DNA from: CAYQQU01 sp964419545
GTDB taxonomy: Bacteria; Bacteroidota; Bacteroidia; Chitinophagales; Saprospiraceae
NCBI GenBank assembly: GCA_964419545.1
Contig: CAYQQU010000027.1
Coordinates: forward strand, 5,608 to 69,607
Length of the DNA: 64,000 nucleotides
Direction: 5' to 3'
A program made the position numbers and the translations under genes. Positions 25,538 to 34,280 of this stretch are shown here, piece after piece (the stretch's first letter is position 1; each line of letters starts with the position of its first letter). Below the pieces are notes generated by a model. It was given only the letters and a program-made list of their open reading frames with translations, did not search any database and had not been told where the DNA came from.

Positions 25538-27055
25538 ATGGCAAATATCGGTCAAGTCAAGCAGGTAATCGGCCCGGTAGTGGACGTAAGCTTCTCCGGG
25601 GAGGACGCCAAGCTCCCTGAAATTTTCAACGCCCTCGAAATCAAGCGCCAAAACGGCGAAACGCTGGTGCTGGAAGTACAGCAGCACCTCGGCGAAGATA
25701 GCGTGCGCACCATCGCCATGGACTCCACGGAAGGGCTCACCCGCGGCATGGAAGTGATCGATACGGGAACCAATATCGCAATGCCGATCGGCGAGCAGAT
25801 CAAAGGCCGCCTCTTCAATGTGGTGGGCGAACCGATCGACGGCATCGGTCCGGTCTCGCGCGACAAGGGCGCTTACCCCATTCACCGCAAGCCGCCGACC
25901 TACGAAGAGCTGTCGACCGAGAAAGAGATCCTCTACACCGGCATCAAAGTCATCGACCTGATCGAGCCCTACCTGAAAGGCGGGAAGATCGGCCTGTTCG
26001 GCGGCGCCGGGGTAGGTAAAACGGTACTCATTCAGGAATTGATCAACAATATCGCCAAAGGCTACGAAGGGATCTCCGTTTTCGCCGGCGTCGGGGAACG
26101 CACCCGCGAGGGGAACGACCTGATGCGCGAAATGCTGGAAGCAGGCATCATCAAGTACGGCGAGGAATTCCTCCATTCTATGGAAGCCGGCGGCTGGGAC
26201 CTGAGCAAGGTGGACATGAAAGAGCTGGAGGATTCGAAAGCGACCTTCGTCTTCGGGCAGATGAACGAACCGCCCGGCGCCCGCGCCCGCGTAGCGCTTT
26301 CCGGACTGACCATCGCTGAATACTATCGCGACGGCGACCTCGACGATCCCACCGGGGGCCGCGATATCCTCTTTTTTATCGACAATATCTTCCGCTTCAC
26401 CCAGGCCGGCTCCGAAGTGTCGGCCCTCCTCGGGCGGATGCCCTCCGCCGTGGGATATCAGCCGACCCTGGCCACGGAAATGGGCCTGATGCAGGAGCGG
26501 ATCACCTCTACCAAGCGCGGCTCCATCACCTCGGTGCAGGCGGTTTACGTACCGGCGGACGACCTGACGGACCCGGCTCCGGCAACTACCTTCGCGCACC
26601 TCGACGCCACCACGGTGCTCAGCCGGAAGATCGCTTCTCTCGGGATCTACCCGGCCGTGGATCCGCTGGATTCTACCTCGCGCATCCTGGATCCCCAAAT
26701 CATCGGCGATGAACACTACGACTGCGCCGAGCGGGTGAAAAATATCCTGCAACGCTACAACGAGCTGCAGGACATCATCGCGATCCTCGGTATGGAAGAA
26801 TTGTCCGACGAAGATAAGATGGTGGTCCACCGCGCCCGCCGCGTCCAGCGCTTCCTGTCGCAGCCTTTCCACGTGGCTGAGCAGTTCACCGGCATCCCGG
26901 GTTGCATGGTTTCGATCGATGAGACTATTCGCGGCTTCAAAATGATCATGAATGGTGAAGTGGACCAGTATCCCGAAGCCGCCTTCAACCTGAAAGGCAC
27001 GATCGATGAAGCGATCGAGGCCGGCGAGAAAATGCTCAAGGAGATCGAAGCCTAA
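25538..27055 (+). CDS. atpD: F1Fo ATP synthase subunit beta
   Basis: The catalytic beta subunit of F1 ATP synthase, 505 residues. The P-loop is GGAGVGKTVL (about residue 155), the Walker B/DELSEED region reads IAILGMEELSDEDKMVV (about residue 410), and the catalytic Glu lies in GVGERTREGNDL. The frame stays open to 25334, but ATG 25538 gives the family N-terminus MANIGQVKQVIGPVVDVSF. It is preceded by a clear promoter and followed after 39 bp by atpC. No other ATP synthase genes are close, matching the split arrangement in several Bacteroidota, where the remaining subunits are in another operon. Confidence 0.98.
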   Translation: MANIGQVKQVIGPVVDVSFSGEDAKLPEIFNALEIKRQNGETLVLEVQQHLGEDSVRTIAMDSTEGLTRGMEVIDTGTNIAMPIGEQIKGRLFNVVGEPIDGIGPVSRDKGAYPIHRKPPTYEELSTEKEILYTGIKVIDLIEPYLKGGKIGLFGGAGVGKTVLIQELINNIAKGYEGISVFAGVGERTREGNDLMREMLEAGIIKYGEEFLHSMEAGGWDLSKVDMKELEDSKATFVFGQMNEPPGARARVALSGLTIAEYYRDGDLDDPTGGRDILFFIDNIFRFTQAGSEVSALLGRMPSAVGYQPTLATEMGLMQERITSTKRGSITSVQAVYVPADDLTDPAPATTFAHLDATTVLSRKIASLGIYPAVDPLDSTSRILDPQIIGDEHYDCAERVKNILQRYNELQDIIAILGMEELSDEDKMVVHRARRVQRFLSQPFHVAEQFTGIPGCMVSIDETIRGFKMIMNGEVDQYPEAAFNLKGTIDEAIEAGEKMLKEIEA

Positions 27056-27094
27056 ACTTTTCGGGCTTCGATTGAAATTCAATGGAAGAAAAAT

Positions 27095-27403
27095 ATGAAT
27101 ATCACGGTATTAACACCAGATAAGGAGGTTTTTCAGGGAATGATTACTTCGGTCAAAGTACCGGGTACGCTGGGAGAGTTCCAGATCCTGAAAAACCACG
27201 CACCGATCGTCTCCTCCCTGGAAGCCGGCAAGGTCCACATCGTCACCGCCAAAGGCGCATATCGCTATTTCGACGAAGAAAGCGGTACGATCAAGACGGA
27301 GGACGAAGCCGGAAAAGCCATCACCTTTACTGTGAACGGCGGCTTCGTGGAGGTGCTCAACGATGAGATTTCGCTGCTGGTTACCGGCCTGAAGGAAATC
27401 TAA
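27095..27403 (+). CDS. atpC: F1Fo ATP synthase subunit epsilon
   Basis: The epsilon subunit couples the F1 rotor to Fo and can inhibit ATP hydrolysis. At 102 residues it contains only the N-terminal beta-sandwich (MNITVLTPDKEVFQGMITSV, then VPGTLGEFQILKNHAPIVSS) and a short end; the C-terminal helical hairpin that gives the inhibitory arm in E. coli (about 138 residues) is missing. Short epsilon subunits like this are usual in Bacteroidota. It is 39 bp after atpD and is followed by a strong terminator, so atpDC forms a two-gene transcript. Confidence 0.95.
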   Translation: MNITVLTPDKEVFQGMITSVKVPGTLGEFQILKNHAPIVSSLEAGKVHIVTAKGAYRYFDEESGTIKTEDEAGKAITFTVNGGFVEVLNDEISLLVTGLKEI

Positions 27404-27437
27404 CCGAACAAGTTAAGTCATTTTGCTGAGTATAAAT

Positions 27438-27472
27438 GGGAGTCGGCCATCCTGGCCCGACTCCCGTTTTTG
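27438..27472 (+). terminator. Intrinsic terminator after atpC
   Basis: GGGAGTCGG (27438-27446) and CCGACTCCC (27457-27465) form a perfect 9-bp stem with a 10-nt loop, followed by GTTTTTG. It ends the atpDC transcript just before the convergent aminopeptidase gene. Confidence 0.88.
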
Positions 27473-27479
27473 TTTGGGG

Positions 27480-28781
27480 TTAATTTAGCACCCTTGCGTT
27501 CATTCGCTCTTCGATCTCTTCCGCCTCGATCGGGATGTGGGGCATCAGGTCGACCGGGCCGTGGTCGGTCACCAGGATATCGTTTTCCAGCCGGATACCC
27601 AGGTTTTCCTGCGCGATGTAAATTCCGGGTTCGCAGGTAAACACCATGCCGGCCTGAATCGGGTCATACCGGTGAGCCAGGTCGTGCACGTCGAGCCCGA
27701 GGTGGTGAGAAGCGCCGTGCATGAAGAACTTTTTGTAGGCCGGGCTGCCGTCCTCCTGGTTTTTGATGTCGGTTTTATCGAGCAATTTGAGGGCGAGCAG
27801 TTCGGATTCCATGAGTTTGCCGACCTCCTTGTGGTATTCTTCGAGCGTCGTACCGGGAACCAGCAGTTGGCGGGCGTTTTTGAATACCCTCAATACCGCA
27901 TCGTACACGGCGCGTTGGCGAGGGGAAAATTGCCCGTTTACCGGTATGGTGCGCGACAGGTCGGCGGCGTAGTTGGCGTACTCTGCGCCGAAGTCCAGCA
28001 ACACCAGCTCGCCGTCCTGGCAGGTCCGGTCATTGTGGATATAGTGCAGGATGCAGGCGTTAGCGCCGGAAGCAACGATCGGTTCGTAAGCGTGCCCGGC
28101 GGCGCCCTGCCGGATGAACTCGCGGGTGATTTCAGCTTCGATCTCGTATTCTTTGACGCCCGGCCGGGTGCATTCCAGCACTTGCTCAAAGGCATTGCCG
28201 GTAATGGCGATGGCTTCGCGGAGCACCTCCACTTCGTAGGGGGACTTGATCACGGCCAGCTTTTTCAGGATCGGCTGGGCCCGGTGGTACTTATGCGCCG
28301 GATAGCTCTCCATCAGCTGGCGGGCAAACCGCAGATCCCGGGAAGGCACCGGCGAGCGAAAGCGGTCGTGCTCATTGGTATTGACGTAGATGCGTTTGGC
28401 CAGCAGGATGAGTTCGTGCAGGATGGCGTCCATCTCGTCGAGCCAATAGATCTTTTCCACGCCCGAAAGGGCGCGCGCTTCTTCCTTGCTGAGTTTCCGT
28501 CCTTCCCAGCGCTCCATCTGCTCGTTGGTGCGCCGGGTAAAAGCCACTTCCTGAAACCCCTCCTTAATGCAGTCGGGAAACAGCACCAGCACCGTCTCCG
28601 GTTGGTCGAGGCCGCTCAGGTAGAAAAGGCCCGAGTTTTGCCGAAACGGAAAATAAGTATCGCCGCTGCGGGGCATGAGGTCGTTGGAATGGAAGATCGC
28701 AATGGAGTCAGGCTGCATTTTCTGCATGAAGCGCTTGCGATTCAGCCGGAAAAGTTCTGGGTTGAGTGGATGGTAGCGCAT
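27480..28781 (-). CDS. pepP: Xaa-Pro aminopeptidase (aminopeptidase P, M24B)
   Basis: A 433-residue cytoplasmic metallopeptidase that removes N-terminal residues preceding proline. It has the aminopeptidase P N-terminal domain (residues 1-150, with QNSGLFYLSGLDQPETVLVL) and a C-terminal pita-bread catalytic domain. The five metal ligands are visible: two Asp in LVLLDFGAEYANYAADLSR, His in HGASHHLGLDVHD, Glu in CEPGIYI, and Glu in IRLENDILVT. The active-site His pair region HYIHN is also present. Normal length, ATG at 28781. It converges on the atpC terminator. Confidence 0.95.
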   Translation of the reverse strand: MRYHPLNPELFRLNRKRFMQKMQPDSIAIFHSNDLMPRSGDTYFPFRQNSGLFYLSGLDQPETVLVLFPDCIKEGFQEVAFTRRTNEQMERWEGRKLSKEEARALSGVEKIYWLDEMDAILHELILLAKRIYVNTNEHDRFRSPVPSRDLRFARQLMESYPAHKYHRAQPILKKLAVIKSPYEVEVLREAIAITGNAFEQVLECTRPGVKEYEIEAEITREFIRQGAAGHAYEPIVASGANACILHYIHNDRTCQDGELVLLDFGAEYANYAADLSRTIPVNGQFSPRQRAVYDAVLRVFKNARQLLVPGTTLEEYHKEVGKLMESELLALKLLDKTDIKNQEDGSPAYKKFFMHGASHHLGLDVHDLAHRYDPIQAGMVFTCEPGIYIAQENLGIRLENDILVTDHGPVDLMPHIPIEAEEIEERMNARVLN

Positions 28782-28877
28782 AGTCGTCTTTGCCTTTTTT
28801 CGGAAAAATAAACGAAAAAAGACATATCAGGTGCTGCCGGCAGAAACTAAATTGGAAAAATTTACGGGATGGCGGCC

Positions 28878-29264
28878 TTACAATTTATCGTCCACCTCGC
28901 GCAACTCGCTCTCGTCGAAATGGCCGAACCAGGTACCGAGCTGCTTGCGGGCTCTGGCTTTCACTTCGTCATTGACATAGGCGGCGATGGTGACCAGTCC
29001 GAAGCTCAGCACGCCCAGGTCGTCGGTATAACCGATAATCGGGCTGAGGTCCGGAATGGCGTCGATGGGAGCAAGCAGGTAGCCCAGCGTTCCCAAGATG
29101 ATATTTTTGGCCCAGGAGGGCGTTTCTTTGCGTCGGTAAGCATAAAACATCAGCAAGGCGGCGTAGACGACCTGGAGTCCGGCCTGCCGTGCGAAATGTT
29201 TGAGCTTGTGCCAGAAGCGTGCTTCAGTGAAGAGCTTGGCGTATTTGCTGATCTTTTCTTTCAT
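28878..29264 (-). CDS. YkvA/DUF1232 family small membrane protein
   Basis: A 128-residue protein with the DUF1232 core: KNIILGTLGYLLAPIDAIPD followed by SPIIGYTDDLGVLSFGLVTI (about residues 53-92). These form two hydrophobic helices with a short acidic turn. The family is widespread and its function is unknown; it is usually predicted to be membrane-associated. The N-terminal 30 residues are basic and amphipathic. Start ATG at 29264. It lies alone between pepP and the tocopherol cyclase-like gene on the same strand, with about 90 bp on each side. Confidence 0.9.
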   Translation of the reverse strand: MKEKISKYAKLFTEARFWHKLKHFARQAGLQVVYAALLMFYAYRRKETPSWAKNIILGTLGYLLAPIDAIPDLSPIIGYTDDLGVLSFGLVTIAAYVNDEVKARARKQLGTWFGHFDESELREVDDKL

Positions 29265-29356
29265 TGTCTACTGATGAAAGCGCTCGTGCGCTGATTCCTT
29301 CTTCAAAATAAGGAATTTTTACCGATATAAAACAGCCCCGGCGCCCTGATGGTTGC

Positions 29357-30403
29357 CTACCGGCGCCATTTATCGGTGAGGAGCTCGGCTGCCGGTCCGG
29401 CCACCTCCAGGGCAGTGTTCCGGCCTTCCCCCTCAAAGATCAGTTGCTCATCTTCGAAAAATTTAACGCTGACCGTAGACTGCATGCTTTCATTCACTTT
29501 TCCCGCCATGCTGCCGGCGATCGGAGAGATCAGCTCCCCGCCGCCCGCCTGGCGGGCTAAAAGCTCCAACCGCCGCCGCCGGTCCTTAAAAGCCAGGCTG
29601 ACCGTATGTTCGCCCAGCTGCGCGCGCATCATGGCGCCGGTATACGTGGCGAAGCGATAAAGCCGCCGCCGGCGCCAGAACCCGACGATGTATCCGATAA
29701 AGTGGCTGCCGAGCCAGGGTATCCGGGCTACGGACGCGGTAAGCGAAACGGGCTGCGGATCGTCAAAATGATTGCTGTGCACCCAGATCCAGGAAGAAGG
29801 GAACGATTGTCCCCAATCCTTTTCCATGTATCCTCGCCCGCCGGTGAAATCGACTCGCTCGCCGCGTACGGTCAGGGCGCCCTCCAGGTCGTGGTGCAGG
29901 CTGACGATGCCATGATAGCATTCCATAAAAGGCACAAAAGAGTACCAGCCCATGATACCAGGCGCGCCGAGCATTTTGGGCCAGGGGGTCCGGTTTTGGA
30001 GGTGCAGTTCGCCCCGGACCTCCGGAAGGTCCAGCACTACGCGTTCGGCCGAAAAGTAATTGTCGCCAAGATCAAGGCCGAACCGCCGGCGATCGGGCCG
30101 GAAAGCCGGGGCCGGGAATTCGTGGTACGCCGCCGTACACGCCTTGCCGTCGAGCACCTGGATGAAAGCGTGTTGGTTACCATCCGCATCCATGCTGATG
30201 CCTGGTATGAAAGCGAAGGCAAAACGCTCTTCAGGGTCGACGATCTTGCAGTACCAGCCTTCGAAATAATTGCGACGGCGCCCCCAGCCGTGGTACATGT
30301 CGGGCTGCCAGACGGCCCGCCAGCGAAGCCGTTGTCGGGTGATCGGGTTCAAGGTTTCCGTTTTTTTTTTGTCTCTGCCATGCGCCAAAAAAAAGTGGCG
30401 CAC
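29357..30403 (-). CDS. Tocopherol cyclase-like protein
   Basis: A protein of about 330-348 residues with the tocopherol cyclase family landmarks: YHGWGRRRNYFEGWYCKIVD at the beginning, MGWYSFVPFMECYHGIVS in the middle, and the hallmark YMEKDWGQSFPSSWIWVHSN (about residues 192-211). In plants and cyanobacteria the enzyme closes the chromanol ring; bacterial homologues in non-phototrophs are uncharacterised and may act on other lipids. The start is uncertain: ATG 30403 overlaps a perfect hairpin (30381-30402), and a run of ten A follows; a TTG 17 codons on, or a slip in the A run from another ATG near 30383, are alternatives. No other tocopherol genes are nearby. Confidence 0.82.
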   Translation of the reverse strand: MRHFFLAHGRDKKKTETLNPITRQRLRWRAVWQPDMYHGWGRRRNYFEGWYCKIVDPEERFAFAFIPGISMDADGNQHAFIQVLDGKACTAAYHEFPAPAFRPDRRRFGLDLGDNYFSAERVVLDLPEVRGELHLQNRTPWPKMLGAPGIMGWYSFVPFMECYHGIVSLHHDLEGALTVRGERVDFTGGRGYMEKDWGQSFPSSWIWVHSNHFDDPQPVSLTASVARIPWLGSHFIGYIVGFWRRRRLYRFATYTGAMMRAQLGEHTVSLAFKDRRRRLELLARQAGGGELISPIAGSMAGKVNESMQSTVSVKFFEDEQLIFEGEGRNTALEVAGPAAELLTDKWRR

Positions 30404-30485
30404 GCATCCTTTACTAGAAAGGACGCACTGGTTTCCGGATCAAATAACCACTAAAACCATTCAGGTAAGTCAAAAACCAAATCAA

Positions 30486-31013
30486 ATGTTCAACAAACGA
30501 CAAAGACGAACGAGCGGGCCCGTCAATGCGGGCTCCATGGCGGACATCGCCTTCTTATTGCTGATCTTTTTCCTGGTCACCACCATCATCCTCAACGAAA
30601 AAGGACTGATGGTGCAACTGCCGCCCTGGTCGGACGCGCCGCCCCAACCGCTTGGCGATGACCGGGTTTATTCTGTAAAGCTTAATGGCGCGGACGAGTT
30701 GCTGGTGGAAGGGCAGGCCATGGCCGTTACGGATCTCAGGGAAGCCGTCAAAGCCTTTCTGCTGGAACATGCGGGTAAAAAGGCGGCAGTGATCGCGCTG
30801 CAGAATGACCGCAGCACCAGCTACGCCGCTTATATCGGGGTGTACGACCAGTTAAAAGCTGCCTACCGGGAGTGCTGGGAGCAGGAGGCCCGGAGCCGCT
30901 ACGGCAGGTCGCTGGCCGAACTAAGCACCGTCCAGGAAAAGCAGTTAAAGCGCTGGCTGCCCATGGTGATTTCAGAATCCGAACCTACGGATTACGTCGC
31001 AGCCGGCCAGTGA
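30486..31013 (+). CDS. ExbD/TolR family biopolymer-transport protein (orphan)
   Basis: A 175-residue protein with one N-terminal membrane helix (SMADIAFLLLIFFLVTTII, residues about 17-35) that contains the ion-conducting Asp of ExbD/TolR, followed by a periplasmic domain with DRSTSYAAYIGVYDQLKAAY. ExbD couples proton flow through ExbB to energise TonB. No exbB or tonB gene is adjacent, so it must work with partners encoded elsewhere. The frame extends to 30270, but ATG 30486 gives the conserved MFNKRQRRTSGPVNAGSM start. The C-terminus is longer than in E. coli ExbD and ends in an acidic tail, as in other Bacteroidota. Confidence 0.9.
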   Translation: MFNKRQRRTSGPVNAGSMADIAFLLLIFFLVTTIILNEKGLMVQLPPWSDAPPQPLGDDRVYSVKLNGADELLVEGQAMAVTDLREAVKAFLLEHAGKKAAVIALQNDRSTSYAAYIGVYDQLKAAYRECWEQEARSRYGRSLAELSTVQEKQLKRWLPMVISESEPTDYVAAGQ

Positions 31014-31021
31014 CCCTCTAA

Positions 31022-31052
31022 GAAAAGCCCTCACCACCGGCGAGGGCTTTTC
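31022..31052. terminator. Bidirectional terminator between exbD-like and deacetylase genes
   Basis: GAAAAGCCCTC (31022-31032) and GAGGGCTTTTC (31042-31052) form a perfect 11-bp stem with a 9-nt loop; A and T runs at its base let it act in both directions. It lies eight bases after the exbD-like stop and faces the convergent polysaccharide deacetylase. Confidence 0.78.
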
Positions 31053-31085
31053 AATCATGAGAATTGGCATTATAGAAACTTTGCA

Positions 31086-31730
31086 TCAGGCGCTGCGGCG
31101 CAGCGGGTGCATGCAGTGTTCGTCGATTTTATCAAAGCGGTAGCCGCGTTCGGCAAAATATTCGAGCACGCGGGGAAGCACGTAGTACAGGTTTTCCGAT
31201 GCTTTCAGGCTGTCGTGCATGACGATGATCGAGCCGGGCCCGGCATTTTCCGTTACGTTCGCCAGGCATTGATCCAGAGTAATGCCCGGGTCGAAGTCGC
31301 CGCTCAGCACGTCCCACATGATAATCCGGTAATGGCGCTGCAGGAACTGGGCCTGCTTCGGCTTCATCCGTCCGTAGGGCGGGCGGAACAATTCCGAGTG
31401 GGTCAGAGCGGCGCAACGCCGCACATTGTGAAAATAGGGCAGGTTTTCGGTGCACCAGCCGTTGAGGTGGTTGAAAGTATGATTACCCACCGCATGCCCC
31501 TTGGCGAGCACCTGTTCGAAGACGGCGGGGTGTTTTTCGATATTGTCGCCTACACTGAAGAAAGTGGCCCGGGCGTCGTACTGCTCCAGTTGTTCGAGCA
31601 CCCAGGGAGTGACGCCGGGAATGGGCCCGTCGTCAAAAGAAAGATAGAGTATGCGCTCGTCCGTCGGGATGCGCCAAATGTAGTTGGGGAACAGGTTCTG
31701 AATGAATTGCGGCGTTTTTACCAAATACAT
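31086..31730 (-). CDS. Polysaccharide deacetylase (CE4/NodB domain)
   Basis: A 214-residue NodB-fold enzyme that removes acetyl groups from peptidoglycan or other N-acetylated glycans. The metal and catalytic motifs are clear: LYLSFDDGPIP (motif 1 with catalytic Asp and metal Asp, about residues 28-38), GNHTFNHLNGW (motif 2 H-x3-H, about residue 82), FRPPYGRMKPKQ (motif 3), MWDVLSGDF (motif 4) and IIVMHDS (motif 5). No signal peptide is obvious, but an N-terminal hydrophobic patch is present. Length is that of a bare catalytic domain. Target glycan unknown. Confidence 0.94.
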   Translation of the reverse strand: MYLVKTPQFIQNLFPNYIWRIPTDERILYLSFDDGPIPGVTPWVLEQLEQYDARATFFSVGDNIEKHPAVFEQVLAKGHAVGNHTFNHLNGWCTENLPYFHNVRRCAALTHSELFRPPYGRMKPKQAQFLQRHYRIIMWDVLSGDFDPGITLDQCLANVTENAGPGSIIVMHDSLKASENLYYVLPRVLEYFAERGYRFDKIDEHCMHPLRRSA

Positions 31731-32088
31731 AGCAAATTGGATTTGTTCTGGGATACTATGATGAAAAAGCGGTATTCCTTACACTGCTATAGCGGCATAG
31801 GGATACCGAAGGACTTTTTTCGATTCAACACAACTAGGGAAAATAACTGGGCTATCCAGGCGCCCGCGCGGTTTATTTCGCGGATGCTTTTTGAAATTCT
31901 TAACTTTGCTGCCCGGCTTTCGACTGAGGCGGGTTTCCGGCAGGGGAGAAAGTTTTTTTTCAGAACGCTTAAACGCCCGAATACGCTGCTATCCGGGCGA
32001 TAAAAAATTACTTTTATTACGACGTCCAACGCATACGGTTATTGAAATCCTGTTTTGTGAATCACCCACGTAAAATATTCGGCTGTTG
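31731..32088. other. Intergenic region upstream of gltX
   Basis: This gap between the divergent deacetylase and gltX shows no credible coding sequence. A -7-like TAACTTTG occurs at 31901-31908 on the plus strand, but the position of its -33 box reads TCGC, so a gltX promoter there is only possible. A short minus-strand frame (31787-32029) has no recognisable features. Confidence 0.4.
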
Positions 32089-33639
32089 ATGGAAAATGTG
32101 AGAGTTCGCTTCGCCCCCAGCCCCACGGGCGCCCTGCACATCGGGGGCGTGCGCACGGCGCTGTACAACTACCTTTTTGCCCGCAAACACGGCGGGACCT
32201 TCATCCTCCGTATTGAGGATACGGACCAGACGCGCTACGTACCGGGTGCAGAGGGTTATATTCTGGAAGCGCTGCGCTGGCTGAACCTATCGCCCGACGA
32301 AGGGCCCGAGGCCGGAGGAGAATACGGTCCATACCGGCAATCGGAACGCAAAGCGCTGTATGAAAAATACGCCCGGCAGTTAGTGGAAAAAGGGCATGCT
32401 TACTACGCTTTCGACACGCCGGAAGCCTTGGATGCGGCCCGCGAACAAGCCAAAACAGACGGCAATCACAGCTGGAAATACGATGCCCAGGCCCGATCGT
32501 CGATGGAAAATAGTGTGGCTCTGCCCGCCGCGGAGGTGGAAAAGCGACTGGCCCGGGGCGACGATTACGTGATCCGCCTGCTGGCGCCCGTTGATGAAAC
32601 CATCTCTTTCGACGACCTCGTGCGCGGTCGCGTCGCCTTCCAAAGCAACGAGCTGGACGACAAAGTGATCCTGAAAGCGGATGGCATGCCGACTTACCAC
32701 CTGGCAAATGTCGTCGACGACCGTCTCATGGCCGTCAGCCACGTCATCCGCGGCGAGGAATGGTTATCCAGTACCGCCCATCACGTGCTGCTCTATCGCT
32801 TCCTGGGCTGGGAAGAACAAATGCCGGCTTTCGCCCACCTGCCGCTGATCCTGAAGCCCAGCGGCAAAGGCAAGCTCAGCAAGCGGGACGGCGCCAAACT
32901 GGGTATCCCCGTTTTCCCGCTTTCGTGGGAAGGCGAGACGGAAGGGGATGCTTTTATCGGCTTCCGCGAATTCGGCTTCGACCCCAAAGCGGTGCTCAAC
33001 TTTCTGGCCTTCCTTGGCTGGAGCCCGGGTACCGAACAGGAAATGTTCTCCCTGGACGAGCTCGTCGAAGCCTTCTCAGTGGAAGGCATCGGCAAAGCCG
33101 GCGCGCGCTTCAATTTCGACAAAGCCAAATGGTTCAACCAGCAATACCTCATTGCGGCGGACGACGAAGATCTCGCGCGCGCCATTCGTCCTATCATCGA
33201 ATCACACGGGCACCGCCCGGAGCACGATTTCCTCGTCACTTTCTGCGGATTGATGAAAGAGCGGGTCGTTTTTTACACCGATTTTTGGGAAAATGCCTAC
33301 TACTTTTTCGAACCGGTGCGCGAATACGACGCCAAAACCATCCGTAAAAAATGGAAGGCGGAACGACGTCCCCTCTTCGATCAGCTGCGGGAGCGATTGA
33401 ACCGGGCGGGCGATGACGTCTGGGCCGGCCCCGAACCGCTCAAATCGGAGGTCGAAGCTTTTATGGCCGAAAACGAACTCAAATTCGGCGACGTGCTGCC
33501 CGTGCTGCGCATCGCCCTTACGGGAACGACCAAAGGACCGGCTTTTTTCGAAATGATGGCCCTGCTGGGGCGGTCGGAAGTAGTGAAGCGCCTCGACCGG
33601 GCTTACCAGGCGTTTGAAAATATGGGAAAAGAACAATAA
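32089..33639 (+). CDS. gltX: Glutamate-tRNA ligase
   Basis: Class I synthetase that charges tRNA-Glu. The 516-residue protein has the HIGH-type motif FAPSPTGALHIGG near the N-terminus, the Glu-binding region LRIEDTDQTRY, and the KMSKS-type loop GKLSKRDGAKLG (about residue 262), followed by an alpha-helical anticodon-binding domain. ATG 32089 is preferred over a TTG directly before it. No zinc-binding Cys cluster is present in the acceptor-end domain, as in the Bacteroidota type. Whether it is discriminating cannot be said from the sequence alone. A small acidic protein gene follows on the same strand. Confidence 0.97.
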   Translation: MENVRVRFAPSPTGALHIGGVRTALYNYLFARKHGGTFILRIEDTDQTRYVPGAEGYILEALRWLNLSPDEGPEAGGEYGPYRQSERKALYEKYARQLVEKGHAYYAFDTPEALDAAREQAKTDGNHSWKYDAQARSSMENSVALPAAEVEKRLARGDDYVIRLLAPVDETISFDDLVRGRVAFQSNELDDKVILKADGMPTYHLANVVDDRLMAVSHVIRGEEWLSSTAHHVLLYRFLGWEEQMPAFAHLPLILKPSGKGKLSKRDGAKLGIPVFPLSWEGETEGDAFIGFREFGFDPKAVLNFLAFLGWSPGTEQEMFSLDELVEAFSVEGIGKAGARFNFDKAKWFNQQYLIAADDEDLARAIRPIIESHGHRPEHDFLVTFCGLMKERVVFYTDFWENAYYFFEPVREYDAKTIRKKWKAERRPLFDQLRERLNRAGDDVWAGPEPLKSEVEAFMAENELKFGDVLPVLRIALTGTTKGPAFFEMMALLGRSEVVKRLDRAYQAFENMGKEQ

Positions 33640-33719
33640 TTTTAGGGTGATCCGGCCGGCAGCCCTCAGGAGTATTTGGCTTCCGGGCAGCCGTCCGCCA
33701 GATAAAAACGTTACCCTAT

Positions 33720-33911
33720 ATGCCCAAGAAGAAGGACAAAAAAGGAAAACCCGAAGTGCATGAGGACCTGGAAGGTTTCGAAATCCGGATCAATGAATTC
33801 GGCGAGATCATTTCCAATCTCAACGTAGATAAGCTCAACGAGTTTCTGAACGAAAACGTAGAAGATAAAAAACTTCGCGACCGGCAGAAGCCGTCTGACG
33901 AGGAAGAATAA
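33720..33911 (+). CDS. Small acidic conserved protein
   Basis: A 63-residue highly charged protein: a lysine-rich start (MPKKKDKKGKPEVH), a central amphipathic part DLEGFEIRINEFGEIISNLN, and a strongly acidic end. The composition and central motif look like those of a short conserved protein family seen in Bacteroidota, with no known function; this family link is from memory and not tested. No signal peptide, membrane helix or catalytic motif is visible. It lies 80 bp after gltX and its ATG is well placed. Coding status is judged real because of the biased, low-complexity yet frame-consistent composition. Confidence 0.7.
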   Translation: MPKKKDKKGKPEVHEDLEGFEIRINEFGEIISNLNVDKLNEFLNENVEDKKLRDRQKPSDEEE

Positions 33912-34280
33912 CGAGACCCTTTCCGGCCTGTTCCCCCAAATCACGATCGCATAAAAAGCGTATTGGCGCTTGGCCCTTGGTGTGGCCATAATTTGGTAAT
34001 TTGCAGTAAAATTGTACTGCACTGCGGAGGTAGTAAAACCACTGGCGAAATGGCGCCGAAAGCTTTTTGAATTAGATTCATTTTCACCAAAACCGATTAA
34101 TCCCATGCACCTGCCACGAACCCAAGGGGGCCATGAATGCGCATGCCGGCGTAGCTTTACCCCCCCGTTGCCTGACACTTTCCCACAAAATGGTTCTTTA
34201 CCAAAAAATCCGCGCGGGCTTTTTGCCCCCGGCGGCGTAAAAGCCGAGTATCGCATAGCAAATTCATAAAAGTTGCACCT
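33912..34280. other. Intergenic region upstream of the T9SS adhesin operon
   Basis: No convincing gene is seen. An AT-rich patch at 33990-34020 (with TAATTTG-like sequence) could hold a promoter, but it lacks one T of the TAnnTTTG consensus. The 34012-34269 frame is proline- and arginine-rich with no known pattern. The operon's leader would be over 200 nt if transcription starts in the AT-rich patch. Confidence 0.4.

Noticed and set aside
25520..27082. Minus-strand open frame of 520 residues over atpD
   Set aside because: Antisense of a highly conserved gene. Stop-free because of codon bias; no family motif in the translation.
31787..32029. 80-residue minus-strand frame upstream of gltX
   Set aside because: No recognisable features; the region looks like ordinary promoter DNA.
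34012..34269. 85-residue frame before the T9SS adhesin
   Set aside because: Pro/Arg-rich translation with no signal, motif or plausible start context; more likely leader DNA.
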